Shown: piece after piece, positions 1 through 7,011 of the stretch
Numbering within the stretch: the first letter of the stretch is position 1
Layout: every line of letters starts with the position of its first letter
Virus record (IMG/VR): IMGVR_UViG_3300031565_000200
Location: 1-33,511 of that record
Reading direction: 5' to 3' (one strand)
Source of the DNA: a virus
Length of the DNA: 33,511 bases
Translations under genes and position numbers: made by a program
Notes under the pieces: generated by a model
The model's input: only the letters and a program-made list of their open reading frames with translations
What the model was told of the DNA's origin: nothing
Database searches by the model: none

Positions 1-618
1 TTCTGTGTCTTTGAGCAGGGCGGTCAGTTCGTTACCGCCGGTCCTCTCGACTGCGTCTCTGAGCATACCTCTCTTTGAGAGGTCGAACCCGAACAACCTC
101 GTAAGCATGGCCGGAACGTCAGTCTCCTTGATTGTGGTGAACTGGCCTAGCCATTCGTATCCCGGCGTCGGCGGCACGACCGTGATTCCGCCTTCGCCTC
201 TGACCTCTAGCTTCGGATAGTCTTTGAACGTGTTCTGCGGAAGTAGCGGCACCGTCTCGGTAGACCTGAGGAGCATGCCGTATCCGCCTCCCTTGCGCTG
301 CGACTTGAACGTGGGCGCAATGGGCATCTTTGACTTGAGTTCCACATAGTCAGCCGGCTCGTCGAAGTCTATCCTGACGAGATTGCCCGACACCTTGCCG
401 CACACGATGGCCATTCCCCAGCCGGTGTCGCCGGCGAACCATTTCATCAACTGGCCGCGGTCGGCCTTGTGCTCCTGGAACTCCTTCCACTGGACCGCCG
501 GCAGCTTGCCTTCCCTCAGCGGGATGACGGAGCAGCCGAGTCCGAGGTAGAAGTCTGCCCACCTGAACAGGTCGGCGTCCTTTCCCGGCATCTTCGGGTC
601 TGCAGTCCTATTCGCCAT
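1..618 (-). CDS. Bifunctional prim-pol domain replication protein (N-terminal part, cut by window edge)
   Basis: The first 206 codons are visible and the frame is open to base 1, so the C-terminus lies outside the window. The start MANRTADPK is preceded by GGAG nine bases upstream. The N-terminal part has the prim-pol layout (PF09250-like): a helix then GLGCSVIPLREGKLPAVQW, an 'MAIVCGKVSGNLVRIDFDEP' strand with the D-x-D metal-binding pair (DFD), a glycine-rich GGGYGMLLR strand, and LEVRGEGGITVVPPT, which matches the conserved R-G-x-G-x-x-x-x-PP segment. Proteins of this family make primers and copy DNA during phage or plasmid replication, often fused to a helicase; whether a helicase follows cannot be seen. 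It is the last visible gene of the leftmost unit. The prim-pol assignment rests on motif recognition only. Confidence 0.82.
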   Translation of the reverse strand, partial: MANRTADPKMPGKDADLFRWADFYLGLGCSVIPLREGKLPAVQWKEFQEHKADRGQLMKWFAGDTGWGMAIVCGKVSGNLVRIDFDEPADYVELKSKMPIAPTFKSQRKGGGYGMLLRSTETVPLLPQNTFKDYPKLEVRGEGGITVVPPTPGYEWLGQFTTIKETDVPAMLTRLFGFDLSKRGMLRDAVERTGGNELTALLKDTE

Positions 619-731
619 GCGTGCCATCTCCAATACACGTCAAAATACAGGGTGCCTCCTGTCGTCTTCTCTACGACCATGCCATAGGCCGTCAGGTTCC
701 GCCTCTCCGCCCTGCACTTGAATGCCTTCAT
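516..731 (-). CDS. Small overlapping protein, 71 aa, unknown
   Basis: Starts MKAFKCRAERRNLTAYGMVVEK, with a purine-rich GGAAAG stretch just upstream of the ATG. The first ~42 residues look protein-like (a possible beta hairpin GGTLYFDVYWRWHAW). The last ~30 residues are Ser/Thr/Arg-rich and lie entirely within the prim-pol reading frame, as expected for an out-of-frame tail. It overlaps the DUF2061-like gene at its 5' end and prim-pol by 103 bases at its 3' end. I do not recognise the family. It may be a real short gene that happens to terminate late, or only a spurious frame. Confidence 0.4.
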   Translation of the reverse strand: MKAFKCRAERRNLTAYGMVVEKTTGGTLYFDVYWRWHAWRIGLQTRRCRERTPTCSGGQTSTSDSAAPSSR

Positions 732-972
732 CGGCTTTCCTTTCCCAGCCGTACTTGGTCCAGTCTGTCGGGTACTTGCCCCAGATGATGGCTTTCCATG
801 CTCGCTCATGCGCATAATACAGGCCAGTCATGAACACTATATCGAACGTCATGACAATCATCGCCGTATTGCGGCTGCCGGTGACGAGCCACACGAATGC
901 CGTGGTGACTGCTACGGACAGCGCCCGCCACGTCATGGCCTTGACCATGCTCCGGGCCTTGGTGCTTGCCAT
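640..972 (-). CDS. DUF2061-like small membrane protein
   Basis: 110 residues from the ATG that overlaps the upstream stop as TGATG; the sequence one codon further upstream is a TTG inside the previous gene and is less likely. The core KAMTWRALSVAVTTAFVWLVTGS...AMIVMTFDIVFMTGLYYAHERAW has two hydrophobic segments and the closing YYxHERxW signature of DUF2061 membrane proteins, whose function is unknown. The last ~35 residues, after IIWGKYPTDW, are hydrophilic and overlap the next small gene, so they may be little more than read-through to the first stop. Located in the inner membrane by inference. Confidence 0.72.
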   Translation of the reverse strand: MASTKARSMVKAMTWRALSVAVTTAFVWLVTGSRNTAMIVMTFDIVFMTGLYYAHERAWKAIIWGKYPTDWTKYGWERKADEGIQVQGGEAEPDGLWHGRREDDRRHPVF

Positions 973-1373
973 CAATTTCCGCTCCGCATGAATGCCAGGA
1001 ACGAGTCGACGCCGTCGAACCTCTCGATGAATGCGTCAGGCTCCTCCAGCCGCGTGAACAGGCAGTTCTTGTCGGCCTGGCCGACGATGAACACCTTCTT
1101 GCTCAGGGCCAGCGCCATGCCCAATTCGACATAGGCATTCAGGAACGAAAAGTCCGCATCGAACAGGGCTACGAATGTCGTGCAGTCTCGCACTCCGTGC
1201 AGGTCTAGCCTGGCGTGCATCGGGGCATCTTGCATATAGGCCGCCTCGACCGCGAACCACTTGTGGCTGATGCTGTGGCCCATTTTCTCTAGTTCGGCCG
1301 CCAGTCTGGCCACGTTGTCTTTGTTCTCCCACTTGCTGGCGATGTAAAATGCTTCTCTACATTTCGGTGCCAT
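972..1373 (-). CDS. Nucleoside 2-deoxyribosyltransferase-like protein
   Basis: 133 residues. I start at MAPKCREAFYIAS because GGAG lies seven bases upstream; an ATG 21 bases earlier lacks a clear site. The sequence has a Rossmann-like start (FYIASKWENKDNVARLAAELEKMGH), the 'LFDADFS' strand and 'NAYVELGMALALSKKVFIVG', where the Glu of the VELG motif corresponds to the catalytic Glu of nucleoside 2-deoxyribosyltransferases. Such enzymes move deoxyribose between bases or hydrolyse deoxynucleosides; phage members act in nucleotide salvage or may belong to TIR/SLOG-like NAD or nucleotide-processing folds. Overlaps DUF6899-like gene by 17 bases. Function in this phage is inferred from motif only. 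Confidence 0.68.
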   Translation of the reverse strand: MAPKCREAFYIASKWENKDNVARLAAELEKMGHSISHKWFAVEAAYMQDAPMHARLDLHGVRDCTTFVALFDADFSFLNAYVELGMALALSKKVFIVGQADKNCLFTRLEEPDAFIERFDGVDSFLAFMRSGN

Positions 1374-1638
1374 ATACGTCTCCGTTCTGGTCATTCTTCA
1401 TGTCCTCGTATGGGGCGACTATGCGCCTGCGGTATTCCGCCTTGACCTCGTCAAGGCCGCCGGCCACCCGCACGAAATTGCTGTATCCCACCCTGCCGAA
1501 TACCTTGACGACAAGGCGGGTCACGGCATAGTTGAAGGCCCCGTCCCTCTCCCTCTCCGGCATGGCCAGAATCTCGGCGGCCATCTTCGTCGCCGCGTCG
1601 TCTATCGGACGCCTTTTGTCGTGGTCTATGTACGGCAC
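1357..1638 (-). CDS. DUF6899-like small phage protein
   Basis: 93 residues, GTG start (MPYIDHDKRRPID) with a GGAGAC site. The pattern 'MPYI...R..ID' followed by 'GAFNYAVTRLV', 'GYSNFVRVAGGLDEVKAEYRRRIVAPYEDMKNDQNGDVY' matches the small phage proteins grouped as DUF6899, in which N-Y-A-x-T-R-L and the PYEDxKxxxNGDVY ending are conserved. No function is established. It sits in the tight accessory block between the zinc-binding small proteins and prim-pol, consistent with a replication-associated or nucleotide-metabolism context. Confidence 0.72.
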   Translation of the reverse strand: MPYIDHDKRRPIDDAATKMAAEILAMPERERDGAFNYAVTRLVVKVFGRVGYSNFVRVAGGLDEVKAEYRRRIVAPYEDMKNDQNGDVYGTEM

Positions 1639-1660
1639 TGTCGTCTCCTTGTCGCGGCTG

Positions 1661-1906
1661 TCATAGCACTTGCTCTCTTACCGGCACGATATAATGCTCG
1701 GCCGTCTTGTGCGTCACCATGAGCACGTCCGGCGCGTCGCCCGGGCACTTAGTGATGCCGGTTATGGCATGGGCCACATTGTCGACCATCAGCAGCGAGC
1801 CGGCGCTGGCCGGTTCGGTCAGGTAGACCTGCGCTTCCCTGGCCGAGTCAAATTTGTTGCCGATGTCATGGTGCCTTGTCACGTAGATGTATAGCACTCT
1901 GCTCAC
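1661..1906 (-). CDS. Hypothetical protein, 81 aa
   Basis: GTG start (MSRVLYIYVTRHHDIGNKF) seven bases after GGAGG; it overlaps the end of the preceding gene by 41 bases. No family recognised. The sequence looks like a compact alpha/beta domain (VLYIYV, AQVYL, GSLLMVDNVAHAI, DVLMVTHKTAEHYIVPV) with no membrane segment and one cysteine. Confidence 0.62.
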   Translation of the reverse strand: MSRVLYIYVTRHHDIGNKFDSAREAQVYLTEPASAGSLLMVDNVAHAITGITKCPGDAPDVLMVTHKTAEHYIVPVREQVL

Positions 1907-2153
1907 GATTATCCTCCGCGTCGTTCTTCATTGCCTTGTCGAGCAGCTTGGCCAGCATGCCGATGTCGGCCCTGTTCATGTGCCACCTGTTGAGGCAAGC
2001 TCTCTGCTTGAAGCAGAAGCACAGGTCGTTCACGCCGGGAATCACGTGGCCGGTCGGAGTCGAGAGCCTTCCGACGCACATGAACCCGATGACCAGCGGC
2101 TTCCGCGCCAGCTTCCTGCATGTCTTGTCGGGGCAGCCTAATGGCCACCTCAC
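1866..2153 (-). CDS. Small cysteine-rich (putative zinc-binding) protein, 95 aa
   Basis: GTG start overlapping the upstream stop by one base (TAGTG). Contains CPDKTC near the N-terminus, a lone Cys in GFMCVG and a cluster DLCFCFKQRACLNRWH, so six cysteines plus His could bind one or two zinc ions; the C-terminal half is a charged helix. Family not recognised. Its tail overlaps the next gene. It belongs to the unit that starts at the regulatory element at 2628-2692. Confidence 0.58.
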   Translation of the reverse strand: MRWPLGCPDKTCRKLARKPLVIGFMCVGRLSTPTGHVIPGVNDLCFCFKQRACLNRWHMNRADIGMLAKLLDKAMKNDAEDNREQSAIHLRDKAP

Positions 2154-2590
2154 TATTTTAGGTCCTTCAGCTCGTCGCTCCCGGCGAAGTCCCAGTACGG
2201 CTTGCTCCCGGCCTTCTTGCCCTCGCGCATGACGAAGGCGTTCGGCACCGGCAGCCTATTCTTGTCCGTCGCCGCCAGGCCCTTCAGTATGACCTGAGCG
2301 TTGGTGTTGACGACCTGAAGTGCGCCGCCAATCTTTATCTGGATGCAGGCATAGGTGCCTCCCTCATTGAATGTGCTTGGCATCATCCTGAAGTCGAGCA
2401 CAATATGCTTCCGGCCCTTGATTGCCTCCATTTTGACCAGTGGCCCCTCGAACATGCCGCCGCCGGTGCCCGCTAGGTCGGCCAGTGATTGCGCCTCTTC
2501 CGTGTCGCGGTCGAACAGTTCGGCCTCGTTCTCTTCCGGCTCTTGCTCTGCCGCCGGCTCTTCCTTGCTCTTGCTGCCTTTTGTCGCCAT
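2153..2590 (-). CDS. Hypothetical protein, 145 aa (possible ssDNA-binding type)
   Basis: First gene after the intergenic regulatory element at 2628-2692; AGGAGG precedes its ATG. The first ~40 residues are low complexity, Lys/Glu-rich (KSKEEPAAEQEPEENEAELF). The rest is beta-rich: MFEGPLVKMEAIKGRKHIVLDFRMMPSTF, GGTYACIQIKIGGALQVVNTNAQVILKGL. A central all-beta part with an acidic tail at the other end would suit an OB-fold nucleic acid-binding protein, and the position next to methyltransferase, nuclease and prim-pol genes agrees, but no diagnostic motif is visible. Function unassigned. Confidence 0.68.
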   Translation of the reverse strand: MATKGSKSKEEPAAEQEPEENEAELFDRDTEEAQSLADLAGTGGGMFEGPLVKMEAIKGRKHIVLDFRMMPSTFNEGGTYACIQIKIGGALQVVNTNAQVILKGLAATDKNRLPVPNAFVMREGKKAGSKPYWDFAGSDELKDLK

Positions 2591-2627
2591 TTCATTCCTC
2601 CTTCGTTCAATATCGGCGGACTCGCTT

Positions 2628-2692
2628 GACGCGAATCCTGCCGTCTCGAGTATAATCCTATTGCCTTTCGGCCGGACGTACCCAGATTCTTG
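2628..2692 (-). promoter_or_regulatory. Repeated promoter/operator element, copy B
   Basis: Core CAATAGGATTATACTC (minus strand, 2663-2648), followed downstream by CAGGATTCGCGTC and preceded by AATCTGGGTACGTCCGGCC. The core is identical to copy A (32480-32495) and closely related to copies C (7817-7832) and D (18107-18122). TATACT could be a -10 box. Lies 58 bases before the start of the 145-aa gene and behind the methyltransferase stop. Confidence 0.6.
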
Positions 2693-2707
2693 TCGTGGGG
2701 CCGCACG

Positions 2708-3664
2708 TCACGTCGTGGCCCTCCTTCCGCCGTTGGCGTGGCATTCCGCCAGCGCCCTTATCACCTCAGCGGCGACTTTCGTCACGACGGCATTCCCCGT
2801 CTGCTTGAACCTCTGGTCGTCGCTGACGCCATCCGTCCATCCGTCGGGGAAGCCCATCAGCCTCTCCCTCTCGACCGGCGTCAGCACCCGCAGCCTGCCG
2901 CCGTCGTCGAGCATCGGCTCGCGGCCTGTCGACAGCGTCGGGCACGTGCTGCCTGGCCCGTACACCCTGCCCGTCTGGCCTTGGTGCCATGGGTTCGGGT
3001 TCGTGCGTAGCGACGGCGGCTGCGACCATGAGGCCACGTTGCCTAGCGGCATTGACCTCCATGGAGTATTGTCTGCCATCTCTCTTGTATCATCGAAGAG
3101 CGGAAATACTTCTGGGAAGGGCACGGCTCGAGAATTTCCGATAATGTATGTTCTCTCTCGGTGCTGGGCAACCCAATGTCGGCTGTCAAGCACCTGCCAC
3201 TGGACAGTATACCCCAAGTCCCCCAGCGTCTCCAGGATTCGATAGAACACCCATCCGGCAGTCTCGGGCATGATTTTTCCGGAGGCGTCTCGGAAAGGCG
3301 CGAGCAGAAGGCCCTTAACGTTCTCAAGCAGGAAGTAATTTGGCCGCCTAGCGTCAAGTATTCGACATATCTCAAAGAAGAGGGTGCCGCGGGCGTCTTG
3401 GAAGCCGAGCTTCTTTCCCGCTGTGCTGAAGGACTGGCAGGGGAAGCCTGCACAGAAGAGGTCATGGTCTGGAATAGAGGCCGGGTCGACGTCCCTGGCG
3501 TCCCCGAACTCAGGCTCGTGTCCGAAATTCTTTGCGTATGTTTGCCTTGCCCGTTTGTCATTCTCGCATGCTCCTTTGCATTTTAATTCGTTAGTCTCGC
3601 CCGCCAGGCGGAAGCCGCCGATGCCGGCGAACCAGTCGACGAACGTCTCGAGGCCCTTCGTCAT
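2708..3664 (-). CDS. dcm: C5-cytosine DNA methyltransferase
   Basis: 318 residues, a complete enzyme. Motif I is FVDWFAGIGGFRLA (residues 8-21), motif IV is FCAGFPCQSFSTAG with catalytic Cys76, motif VI is LLENVKG (~113-119), motif VIII is QHRERTYIIG, and the C-terminal motifs IX/X include RVLTPVERERLMGFPDGWT and QTGNAVV. It transfers a methyl group from S-adenosylmethionine to cytosine C5. The target recognition region between VIII and IX is short, and the recognised site cannot be read from it. ATG overlaps the nuclease stop (4 bases), GGAGG upstream. No partner restriction enzyme is visible; protection from host restriction is the likely role. A Vsr gene lies 7.3 kb upstream, which fits repair of m5C deamination. 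Confidence 0.95.
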   Translation of the reverse strand: MTKGLETFVDWFAGIGGFRLAGETNELKCKGACENDKRARQTYAKNFGHEPEFGDARDVDPASIPDHDLFCAGFPCQSFSTAGKKLGFQDARGTLFFEICRILDARRPNYFLLENVKGLLLAPFRDASGKIMPETAGWVFYRILETLGDLGYTVQWQVLDSRHWVAQHRERTYIIGNSRAVPFPEVFPLFDDTREMADNTPWRSMPLGNVASWSQPPSLRTNPNPWHQGQTGRVYGPGSTCPTLSTGREPMLDDGGRLRVLTPVERERLMGFPDGWTDGVSDDQRFKQTGNAVVTKVAAEVIRALAECHANGGRRATT

Positions 3665-4374
3665 ACGGCACCTCCGAACTTGCTGACCTTCCGGTAGCTG
3701 TTAGTCTGCGGCTTGTTCCGGTTCGGGTCGGCCTTCTTCTGCAGCACGTATATGGCCCGCAGGTGCTTGAATATCTCGAACTCGGTCGCCAGGTCGCAGA
3801 ACGGGTGGACGGTCAAGAGGCCTGTCTCCTTGTCCATGTGGATGGCCTCTTTGGCCTGTATCGGCATGTCGGGATGGACCTCGTTCCAGGCCTGCTCGTA
3901 TGCCGCTATCTGTATCAGGTATTCGGCATATATTCCCTTGCTGGTCTTGATGTCCCTGATGGTCACGAGGCCGGTGGCCTCCGGCACGCATACCCAGTCG
4001 ATGCACCCGCCGTATTGCCACTTCTCGCTGACGACGTTCTCCTCGCTGGCCAGCGTCTTCGACGGGTTGGCCTTGATGTACCTCTCGAGGTCCGGCATCA
4101 TCTTCATGGCTGCCGCCACGACGTAAGGCGTCGTGTGCTGGAAGTCGGGCTTATTGCCCTTGAACATGCACTCGGCCATGTAGTGCGCCGCCGTGCCGAT
4201 GTCCGCCGCCATGTCGCGGACCTTGTTCATGTCCTCGCCCTGCATGCCAAGCTTCCACGCCCATGGTACGAGCGCAGGCTTCGCGAGCAGGCCGATGACT
4301 GTAGTCACGCCGGGTACTATTGCCCCGTTCTTGTTTCGGTACCGCTGGTGTGCGGCCGTCGGTGACTGTGCCAT
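3661..4374 (-). CDS. PD-(D/E)XK family nuclease (Cas4/RecB-like)
   Basis: 237 residues. The nuclease signature is spread over GTAAHYMAECM (N-terminal His), QYGGCIDWVCV (Asp) and LVTIRDIKTSKG (the D-x-K pair), followed by QIAAYEQAW, the 'motif QxxxY' of RecB/Cas4/lambda-exonuclease-like enzymes. No four-cysteine iron-sulphur cluster is present, unlike true Cas4. Likely an exonuclease in phage recombination or DNA processing. Preceded by AAGGAGGGA; overlaps the methyltransferase by four bases, so the two are probably translated together. Confidence 0.82.
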   Translation of the reverse strand: MAQSPTAAHQRYRNKNGAIVPGVTTVIGLLAKPALVPWAWKLGMQGEDMNKVRDMAADIGTAAHYMAECMFKGNKPDFQHTTPYVVAAAMKMMPDLERYIKANPSKTLASEENVVSEKWQYGGCIDWVCVPEATGLVTIRDIKTSKGIYAEYLIQIAAYEQAWNEVHPDMPIQAKEAIHMDKETGLLTVHPFCDLATEFEIFKHLRAIYVLQKKADPNRNKPQTNSYRKVSKFGGAV

Positions 4375-4387
4375 GATGTCCCTCCTT

Positions 4388-4597
4388 CTATTTACTCGAT
4401 AGCGGCGCCCGAACTATGACTATTCCCTTGTGCAGGAATCTCTGACGCCTGAATGGATTATACAGAATTGTCGTGCCGGTTGCATGAGGCGCGCCGATAT
4501 TCGCCGCCGGCTTCTGGATGCCGTGCCTGCTGTCATCGACAGCGCGCTGCTTCAGCAGCTCTTCACGGGTGTGGTTGCGGTGCTTTTTGCTGCTCAT
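4388..4597 (-). CDS. Hypothetical basic protein, 69 aa
   Basis: Strong AAGGAGG site seven bases before the ATG. Very basic (MSSKKHRNHTREELLKQR..., NPFRRQRFLHKG), with a predicted N-terminal helix. No family recognised; a small nucleic acid-binding role is conceivable from charge alone. Lies between the zinc ribbon protein and the PD-(D/E)XK nuclease. Confidence 0.6.
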   Translation of the reverse strand: MSSKKHRNHTREELLKQRAVDDSRHGIQKPAANIGAPHATGTTILYNPFRRQRFLHKGIVIVRAPLSSK

Positions 4598-4607
4598 CTG
4601 TGCCTCC

Positions 4608-4787
4608 TTAATCCCTTGGGTCAGGGCGATATCTCCGGTCGTGCTCCAGCAGCTTCTTTGTGTCGAGCCCTAGCGCCCGGCAATTTAGGCAATGGTACGC
4701 CACCCCGGGTTGCAGGACGTGCGGCTGAACGCTGTCGCACTCGTTGCAGTGCAGGTGCTCGATTGTCACTGCTTCTATTGTTGTCAT
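4608..4787 (-). CDS. Small zinc ribbon protein, 59 aa
   Basis: Reads MTTIEAVTIEHLHCNECD...YHCLNCRALGLDTKKLLEHDRR. Two CxxC knuckles (CNEC and CLNC) about 17 residues apart form a classical zinc ribbon, then a charged tail. Its ATG follows the HNH gene's stop directly (TAAAATG) and has AGGAGG nine bases upstream inside that gene. Zinc ribbons of this size bind DNA, RNA or protein; nothing more specific is visible. Confidence 0.7.
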   Translation of the reverse strand: MTTIEAVTIEHLHCNECDSVQPHVLQPGVAYHCLNCRALGLDTKKLLEHDRRYRPDPRD

Positions 4788-4788
4788 T

Positions 4789-5505
4789 TTACTCTACCTC
4801 CTCATGCAATTGAATTATGGTGCCCGACTTTGGACGCCGACCGGCGTCTGCCGCCCTGGCCTTGTGGCCATTGGCGCTTGGGCTGTCTCCAGCCGTCTCG
4901 CGCGCTTGGGCGGATTCGCGCCGGCGGAGGCCAGGCGATGAGACCTGGGCGCCATTGTCGGGCATGTTATTTGCCTCCTGCGTTTCCTCATACCTGACGA
5001 CTGTCTTTGCGTCAGGCAACTGCTTGGCGAATCTCGCCAAGGTCAGCAGGTCAGCCACCTTGCCGGGGTCATCCAGGAATATGCGCCTGCCAAGATGGGT
5101 CACAAGGTGATGGCATCCCCTGCAAAGCACGACAAGCAGTGGCTCGGTCATATCGTCGGCATGACCTACAACGTGATGGACTTGAATCTTGGCGCCTATT
5201 TTACCGCATACCCAGCACGCGTTCTCGTCAAAGCCAATGGCTGTCCTGCGCATGCCATCAAAATACTCTGTGTCGCTGTGCATGCTCATCTGGCACTTAT
5301 AACTACAGTAGGCCAGGTCATGCGTGCTCCGTGACTCAAATGTCTTGCCGCAATAGGCACAAACACGGCTAGTTGTCTTAAGCAGTCTGTGCCCTCTGCC
5401 GCCACAGTCTCTGGAGCAAAACTTCTGATTAGCAGTTGTTGGATTGAACTCTTTGCCGCAACGACTACAACTAATGACTTTATTCAGTCGCTTTCGTGGT
5501 ACCAA
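4789..5505 (-). CDS. HNH endonuclease with N-terminal zinc fingers
   Basis: 238 residues, TTG start nine bases after GGAGG, overlapping the integrase 3' end by 26 bases. Two treble-clef style fingers come first (CSRCGKEFN...CSRDCGG and CAYCGKTFE...CSYKC), typical DNA-binding parts of homing-type endonucleases. The HNH core is CWVCGKIGAKIQVHHVVGH...LVVLCRGCHHLVTH. The last ~70 residues are low-complexity and basic. It probably nicks or cuts DNA; free-standing HNH genes in phages are often mobile. It could be a homing insertion between integrase and the recombination genes, or a resident phage gene. Confidence 0.85.
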   Translation of the reverse strand: MVPRKRLNKVISCSRCGKEFNPTTANQKFCSRDCGGRGHRLLKTTSRVCAYCGKTFESRSTHDLAYCSYKCQMSMHSDTEYFDGMRRTAIGFDENACWVCGKIGAKIQVHHVVGHADDMTEPLLVVLCRGCHHLVTHLGRRIFLDDPGKVADLLTLARFAKQLPDAKTVVRYEETQEANNMPDNGAQVSSPGLRRRESAQARETAGDSPSANGHKARAADAGRRPKSGTIIQLHEEVE

Positions 5506-6655
5506 TCTCTTTTACCTCCACGTCTATGACTCGCGGGTCCGCCAGCCGCAACTGGCCCGGCACGCCCATTACTTGCGGGGCGAATTGCCTCGACGCCTCG
5601 TGCATTTCGCCCGTCAAAACATGCCGGTAGACATCCGCTGTTGTGCCCACGCTGGCGTGCCTCAATATCTTGGATACAACTTCTAATTTCGCCCCGTGAG
5701 ACAGGGTGTATGTGGCGAAGAAGTGCCTCAGCGTGTGCGGGTGGAAGTTGCGCATCCCGAACTTCACGCAGGCCCTCTTCAGCGTCTTTTCGTATGATGA
5801 GATGGACCAGTACCCCGATTTTGAATCGCCGGGGAAGACGTAGGGCGAGTCCTTGTCCGGGTGCTCTTCCATCCAGCCCTGGAGCAGGACCTCGGCCGCC
5901 GCTATCATCGGCACCGTGCCTTCCTTGTTGCCCTTGCCTATGACCTTCAGCTCGTGCCTCGTGAACAGCACGCAGTCCTTCCTGAGCCCGCACGCCTCCG
6001 ACAGCCTGAGCCCCGACGTGGCGAGCAGCTGTGTCATCACCCGGTACTTCTGAGTCTGGGCCACCCCGTGGCACTCGTACTCGAGGAGCTTGCACACCTC
6101 TTCCAGCGTCGGCGGCTCCTTCGACCGCCTTGGCACCTTGATGCTCTTGATGCGGTCCGTCGGGTCCACCGGCCACAAGCCCTCTTCCTTCAGGAACGAG
6201 AACAGCGAGCGCAGCGCCTTCCGGTCTGTCGCGACACGGCCTGCCGAGCGCGCCTCCATCCTGGTGGCGAGCCACTGCTGCAGGTCCAGTCGCGACGGCG
6301 TCGGGTGGTCCGCAAGGCACATCTTGATGGTGCTCATGTACACGCGGATTGTGCCCGGAGAGTAGCTCTCCTGCTTGAGCTTGGCCTGCCACATGGGCAC
6401 GCCGTCCATCGGACACGAGATTCTCGCCTTCCGGTCCAGGCCCATGTCTATCCCCTCGCGCACTGCCAGCTGCTTGACCAACGAGGTCACCAGCTCTGTG
6501 CTCGACGGGCTCAACATCGTGAGCGCCTCTACCACGGGCTCGAGCTCCTTGCCGACATTCATCTTGACATAATCTTCGTCTTTTGAACACACTGTCATTA
6601 TAACACCGTCTGCCGTTCCTGCCACCGTTTCGTCCCCTCGGACCTGGGTGTTCAT
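5480..6655 (-). CDS. int: Tyrosine recombinase / phage integrase
   Basis: 391 residues with the full catalytic set: Arg217 (SGLRLSEACGL), Lys241 (GKGNKEG), His307 and Arg310 (HPHTLRHFFAT), His333 (LRHASVG) and nucleophile Tyr343 (DVYRHV). An N-terminal SAM-like core-binding domain covers about residues 85-165 (WQAKLKQESYSPGTIRVYMSTI...LRSLFSFL). The first 80 residues and the ~45-residue C-terminal tail after the Tyr are extra and may contact arm sites or partners. ATG overlaps the preceding stop by four bases. Integrates and excises phage DNA; no attachment site could be located. XerC/D-like dimer resolution is the alternative role. Confidence 0.93.
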   Translation of the reverse strand: MNTQVRGDETVAGTADGVIMTVCSKDEDYVKMNVGKELEPVVEALTMLSPSSTELVTSLVKQLAVREGIDMGLDRKARISCPMDGVPMWQAKLKQESYSPGTIRVYMSTIKMCLADHPTPSRLDLQQWLATRMEARSAGRVATDRKALRSLFSFLKEEGLWPVDPTDRIKSIKVPRRSKEPPTLEEVCKLLEYECHGVAQTQKYRVMTQLLATSGLRLSEACGLRKDCVLFTRHELKVIGKGNKEGTVPMIAAAEVLLQGWMEEHPDKDSPYVFPGDSKSGYWSISSYEKTLKRACVKFGMRNFHPHTLRHFFATYTLSHGAKLEVVSKILRHASVGTTADVYRHVLTGEMHEASRQFAPQVMGVPGQLRLADPRVIDVEVKEIGTTKATE

Positions 6656-6942
6656 CGGCCGTCCTGAGGGTGAGAATGCCGGTAGTCAACCATCCATCCG
6701 TCGGCCCACGCCGTTATGCGCTCGACCTCGGCGACAGGTCCCTCGATGTAGAACGTCGGAGACTTGCCCTGCCGGGTCACCTTGAGCACTGAGCAGTCTA
6801 TCTCCTTGACCAGCGCCTTCAGCCCCTTGATGGACGGCCTCTTCGGGTAGCCGCAGGTCACTCCTCCACTGGACACCGGGTAGACGTACATCGGGCCTGT
6901 CTGTCCCCTGCTTTCCTGGTACTGCTGTGCTTGTTCGCTCAT
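6652..6942 (-). CDS. Hypothetical protein, 96 aa, coupled to integrase
   Basis: Starts MSEQAQQYQESRGQ after GAGGAGG; an in-frame ATG 30 bases earlier lacks a site. It ends in a four-base overlap with the integrase start, so translation is coupled. The body (SIKGLKALVKEIDCSVLKVTRQGKSPTFYIEGPVAEVERITAWADGWMV) looks like a small alpha/beta fold. An excisionase would fit the position, but no helix-turn-helix is evident; unassigned. Confidence 0.62.
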   Translation of the reverse strand: MSEQAQQYQESRGQTGPMYVYPVSSGGVTCGYPKRPSIKGLKALVKEIDCSVLKVTRQGKSPTFYIEGPVAEVERITAWADGWMVDYRHSHPQDGR

Positions 6943-6973
6943 CGTTTCCTCCTCGTATTTTGTATTCGACATT

Positions 6974-7005
6974 GGGGCCTGTAACCTGCCGGTTACGCGC
7001 TCCCC
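6974..7005 (-). repeat. Intergenic two-tier hairpin
   Basis: Inverted repeat GGGG...GTAACC-TGCC-GGTTAC...CCCC between the lipoprotein stop and the 96-aa gene. Inner stem is 6 bp perfect with a 4-base loop; outer stem 4 G-C pairs. No run of T follows, so an intrinsic terminator is not clear; RNA processing or attenuation is possible. Confidence 0.55.
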
Positions 7006-7011
7006 GGATTG

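Noticed and set aside
2628-2663. Plus-strand promoter TTGACG...TATAAT
   Set aside because: Spacer is 19 bases, it would point against every gene, and the conserved block fits the minus-strand genes.
2355-3245. Long plus-strand frame opposite the methyltransferase (296 codons)
   Set aside because: Ser/Pro-rich antisense product; the minus strand carries all methyltransferase motifs.
4440-4470. GGATTATAC match to the regulatory core
   Set aside because: Inside a coding gene, on the plus strand, and without any of the flanking conserved blocks.
5861-6586. Long plus-strand frame opposite the integrase gene (241 codons)
   Set aside because: His/Arg/Leu-rich shadow of a verified tyrosine recombinase, with no ribosome binding site or recognisable domain.
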